Below, piece by piece: positions 5,147 through 5,933 of a stretch of 5,933 bases of DNA. The stretch's first letter is position 1, and each line of letters opens with the position of its first letter. The DNA comes from Phycisphaerae bacterium. GTDB taxonomy: Bacteria > Planctomycetota > Phycisphaerae > UBA1845. The notes below the pieces were generated by a model, which was not told the origin of the DNA, did not search any database, and was given only the letters and a program-made list of their open reading frames with translations. Where the stretch lies: contig JAJDDU010000042.1 in NCBI GenBank assembly GCA_029260155.1, positions 1-5,933 on the forward strand, written 5' to 3'. The position numbers and the translations under genes were made by a program.

Positions 5147-5197
5147 GCCGTCTGCGAGAATCGAACGGAAAGGACAGTCCATCCCGATGTCGTGGTT

Positions 5198-5202
5198 GGA
5201 GG
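5198..5202 (+). promoter_or_regulatory. Ribosome binding site of the DUF1800 gene
   Basis: GGAGG lies 10 bases before the ATG at 5213. The in-frame ATGs at 5219 and 5273 are 16 and 70 bases away from it and have no site of their own, so 5213 is preferred. No intrinsic terminator or clear promoter is visible in the 66 bases after the preceding stop codon, which suggests translation from a shared transcript. Confidence 0.7.
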
Positions 5203-5212
5203 AATCGTCACA

Positions 5213-5933
5213 ATGAAAATGGACACAAAGGACGAACGCAGCGACCGTCGCGCACCGACCGGGCGTGTTGCGATGACCCGAAGACAGTTCCTCGGCGCCG
5301 GCGCCGTAGGCGTCTCCGCAGCCGGCCTCCTACCGCAGGTCACCCAGCGCGCGCTGGCGGGCGCCGGCCCCGCGTCGTTCGATCCGGACCTCGTGTTGCT
5401 TCTCGACCGCATCACCGGCGGTTTCAGCCTTGCGGAGTATGCCCACGCGGAGAGCCTGGGGTACGCGGGCTACCTGGCAGAGCAACTCGACTACACCAAT
5501 CTCATCGGCGCCAACGATCCGATGTTGCAGGCACGCATATTGCCACCGACCGGTCCCTACGACATCCACGACATGTCAGCCCTTGAAATCCGTGCCGCGT
5601 ACCAACCCAACAATCAGTCCATCGTCGCGCTCCGTCAGGCCACCACGATCCAGCTAATGTGGGCGGTGTATGCCAAGGCGCAACTCTACTACCGTATGTT
5701 TCAGTTCTGGAACCATCATGTCAACATCGATATCAACAGCGACGGGAATCAGCGGTTCATCCTCTGGCCATTCCTGCGTGACGCGGTCGCCGCAAATGCC
5801 ATGAGCAACGTTCCGGACCTCATCCGCGCCACCGCACACGGGCCGGCCATGATGCTCTACCTAAACAACAACACCAACATCGCCACCGCCCCCAACGAGA
5901 ACTACGCGCGCGAGCTGTTGGAGCTGCATACCC
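5213..5933 (+). CDS. DUF1800 family protein with Tat signal, 3' end outside the window
   Basis: The first 240 residues are visible and the frame is open to the window edge. A polar n-region with many Arg, Lys and Asp residues leads to TRRQFLG (residues 22-28) and the hydrophobic GAGAVGVSAAGLL, a twin-arginine signal that implies export of a folded protein. The mature part shows the DUF1800 hallmarks: LLDRITGGFS (63-72), FQFWNHHVNI (163-172), PAMMLYLNNNTN (211-222) and NENYARELLELHT (228-240), where the family normally continues with a Gly-Val turn. Family members are roughly 450-600 residues, so about half is missing. Their biochemical role is unknown; in planctomycetes and other bacteria the gene is often paired with a DUF1501 gene, also Tat-exported, which could lie beyond the right edge. 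It follows the giant surface-protein gene by 66 bases in the same direction, probably in one operon. Family assignment is firm; function is not. Confidence 0.9.
   Translation, partial: MKMDTKDERSDRRAPTGRVAMTRRQFLGAGAVGVSAAGLLPQVTQRALAGAGPASFDPDLVLLLDRITGGFSLAEYAHAESLGYAGYLAEQLDYTNLIGANDPMLQARILPPTGPYDIHDMSALEIRAAYQPNNQSIVALRQATTIQLMWAVYAKAQLYYRMFQFWNHHVNIDINSDGNQRFILWPFLRDAVAANAMSNVPDLIRATAHGPAMMLYLNNNTNIATAPNENYARELLELHT

Noticed and set aside
5153..5168. Bases CTGCGAGAATCGAACG, whose complement resembles a tRNA T-loop (GTTCGATTC)
   Set aside because: The flanking bases do not form a T-stem, and no acceptor, D or anticodon arms can be placed around it. No tRNA and no attachment site.
5147..5212. 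Possible terminator or promoter between the two genes
   Set aside because: I found no stem followed by a T-tract and no convincing -35/-10 pair in the 66 bases.

Overview
This window looks like chromosomal DNA of a high-GC planctomycete, most likely of the Phycisphaerae or a neighbouring uncultured lineage. The reasons are arrays of cysteine-bearing calcium loops of the type DCNxNGxPDECD, cysteine-rich GACCxDGSC modules, a cohesin-like/dockerin-like C-terminus on a giant secreted protein, and a Tat-exported DUF1800 protein next to it. Lineage is inferred from these protein styles only; the window has no rRNA or phylogenetic marker.

Layout. Positions 1-82 hold at most the tail of a gene outside the window. 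A strong intrinsic terminator at 83-121 closes a plus-strand transcription unit. Positions 122-374 contain no gene I can support. A near-consensus promoter (375-403) and an AGGAGG ribosome binding site (480-485) precede the main gene, whose best start is 494, giving a 1550-residue protein ending at 5146. After 66 bases with no terminator and a second good ribosome binding site (5198-5202), a DUF1800 gene starts at 5213 and runs off the right edge after 240 codons.

The 1550-residue protein is a mosaic. In order it has: a Sec signal peptide; three tandem two-module cysteine-rich units; a first block of 7 TSP3-like calcium loops; a compact domain with a CxxxxCH motif that reads like a cytochrome c; a second block of 11 loops; a P-domain (proprotein-convertase P / Homo B type); a third block of 6 loops; a six-bladed beta-propeller with an apparent velcro closing strand; a fourth block of 3 loops; a cohesin-like beta-sandwich; a dockerin-like pair of calcium loops; and a 50-residue polar tail. 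The 27 calcium loops sit as rods between the folded domains.

How they may work together (inference): the two genes lie in one transcriptional direction and are probably co-transcribed. The first product is Sec-exported, oxidised and calcium-loaded; the second carries a twin-arginine signal and would be exported folded. They would meet outside the cytoplasm. No function can be assigned from sequence alone. The most unusual part is the putative haem-binding domain embedded in the calcium-loop array, alongside several internal-duplication and cysteine-loss patterns set out in the findings.
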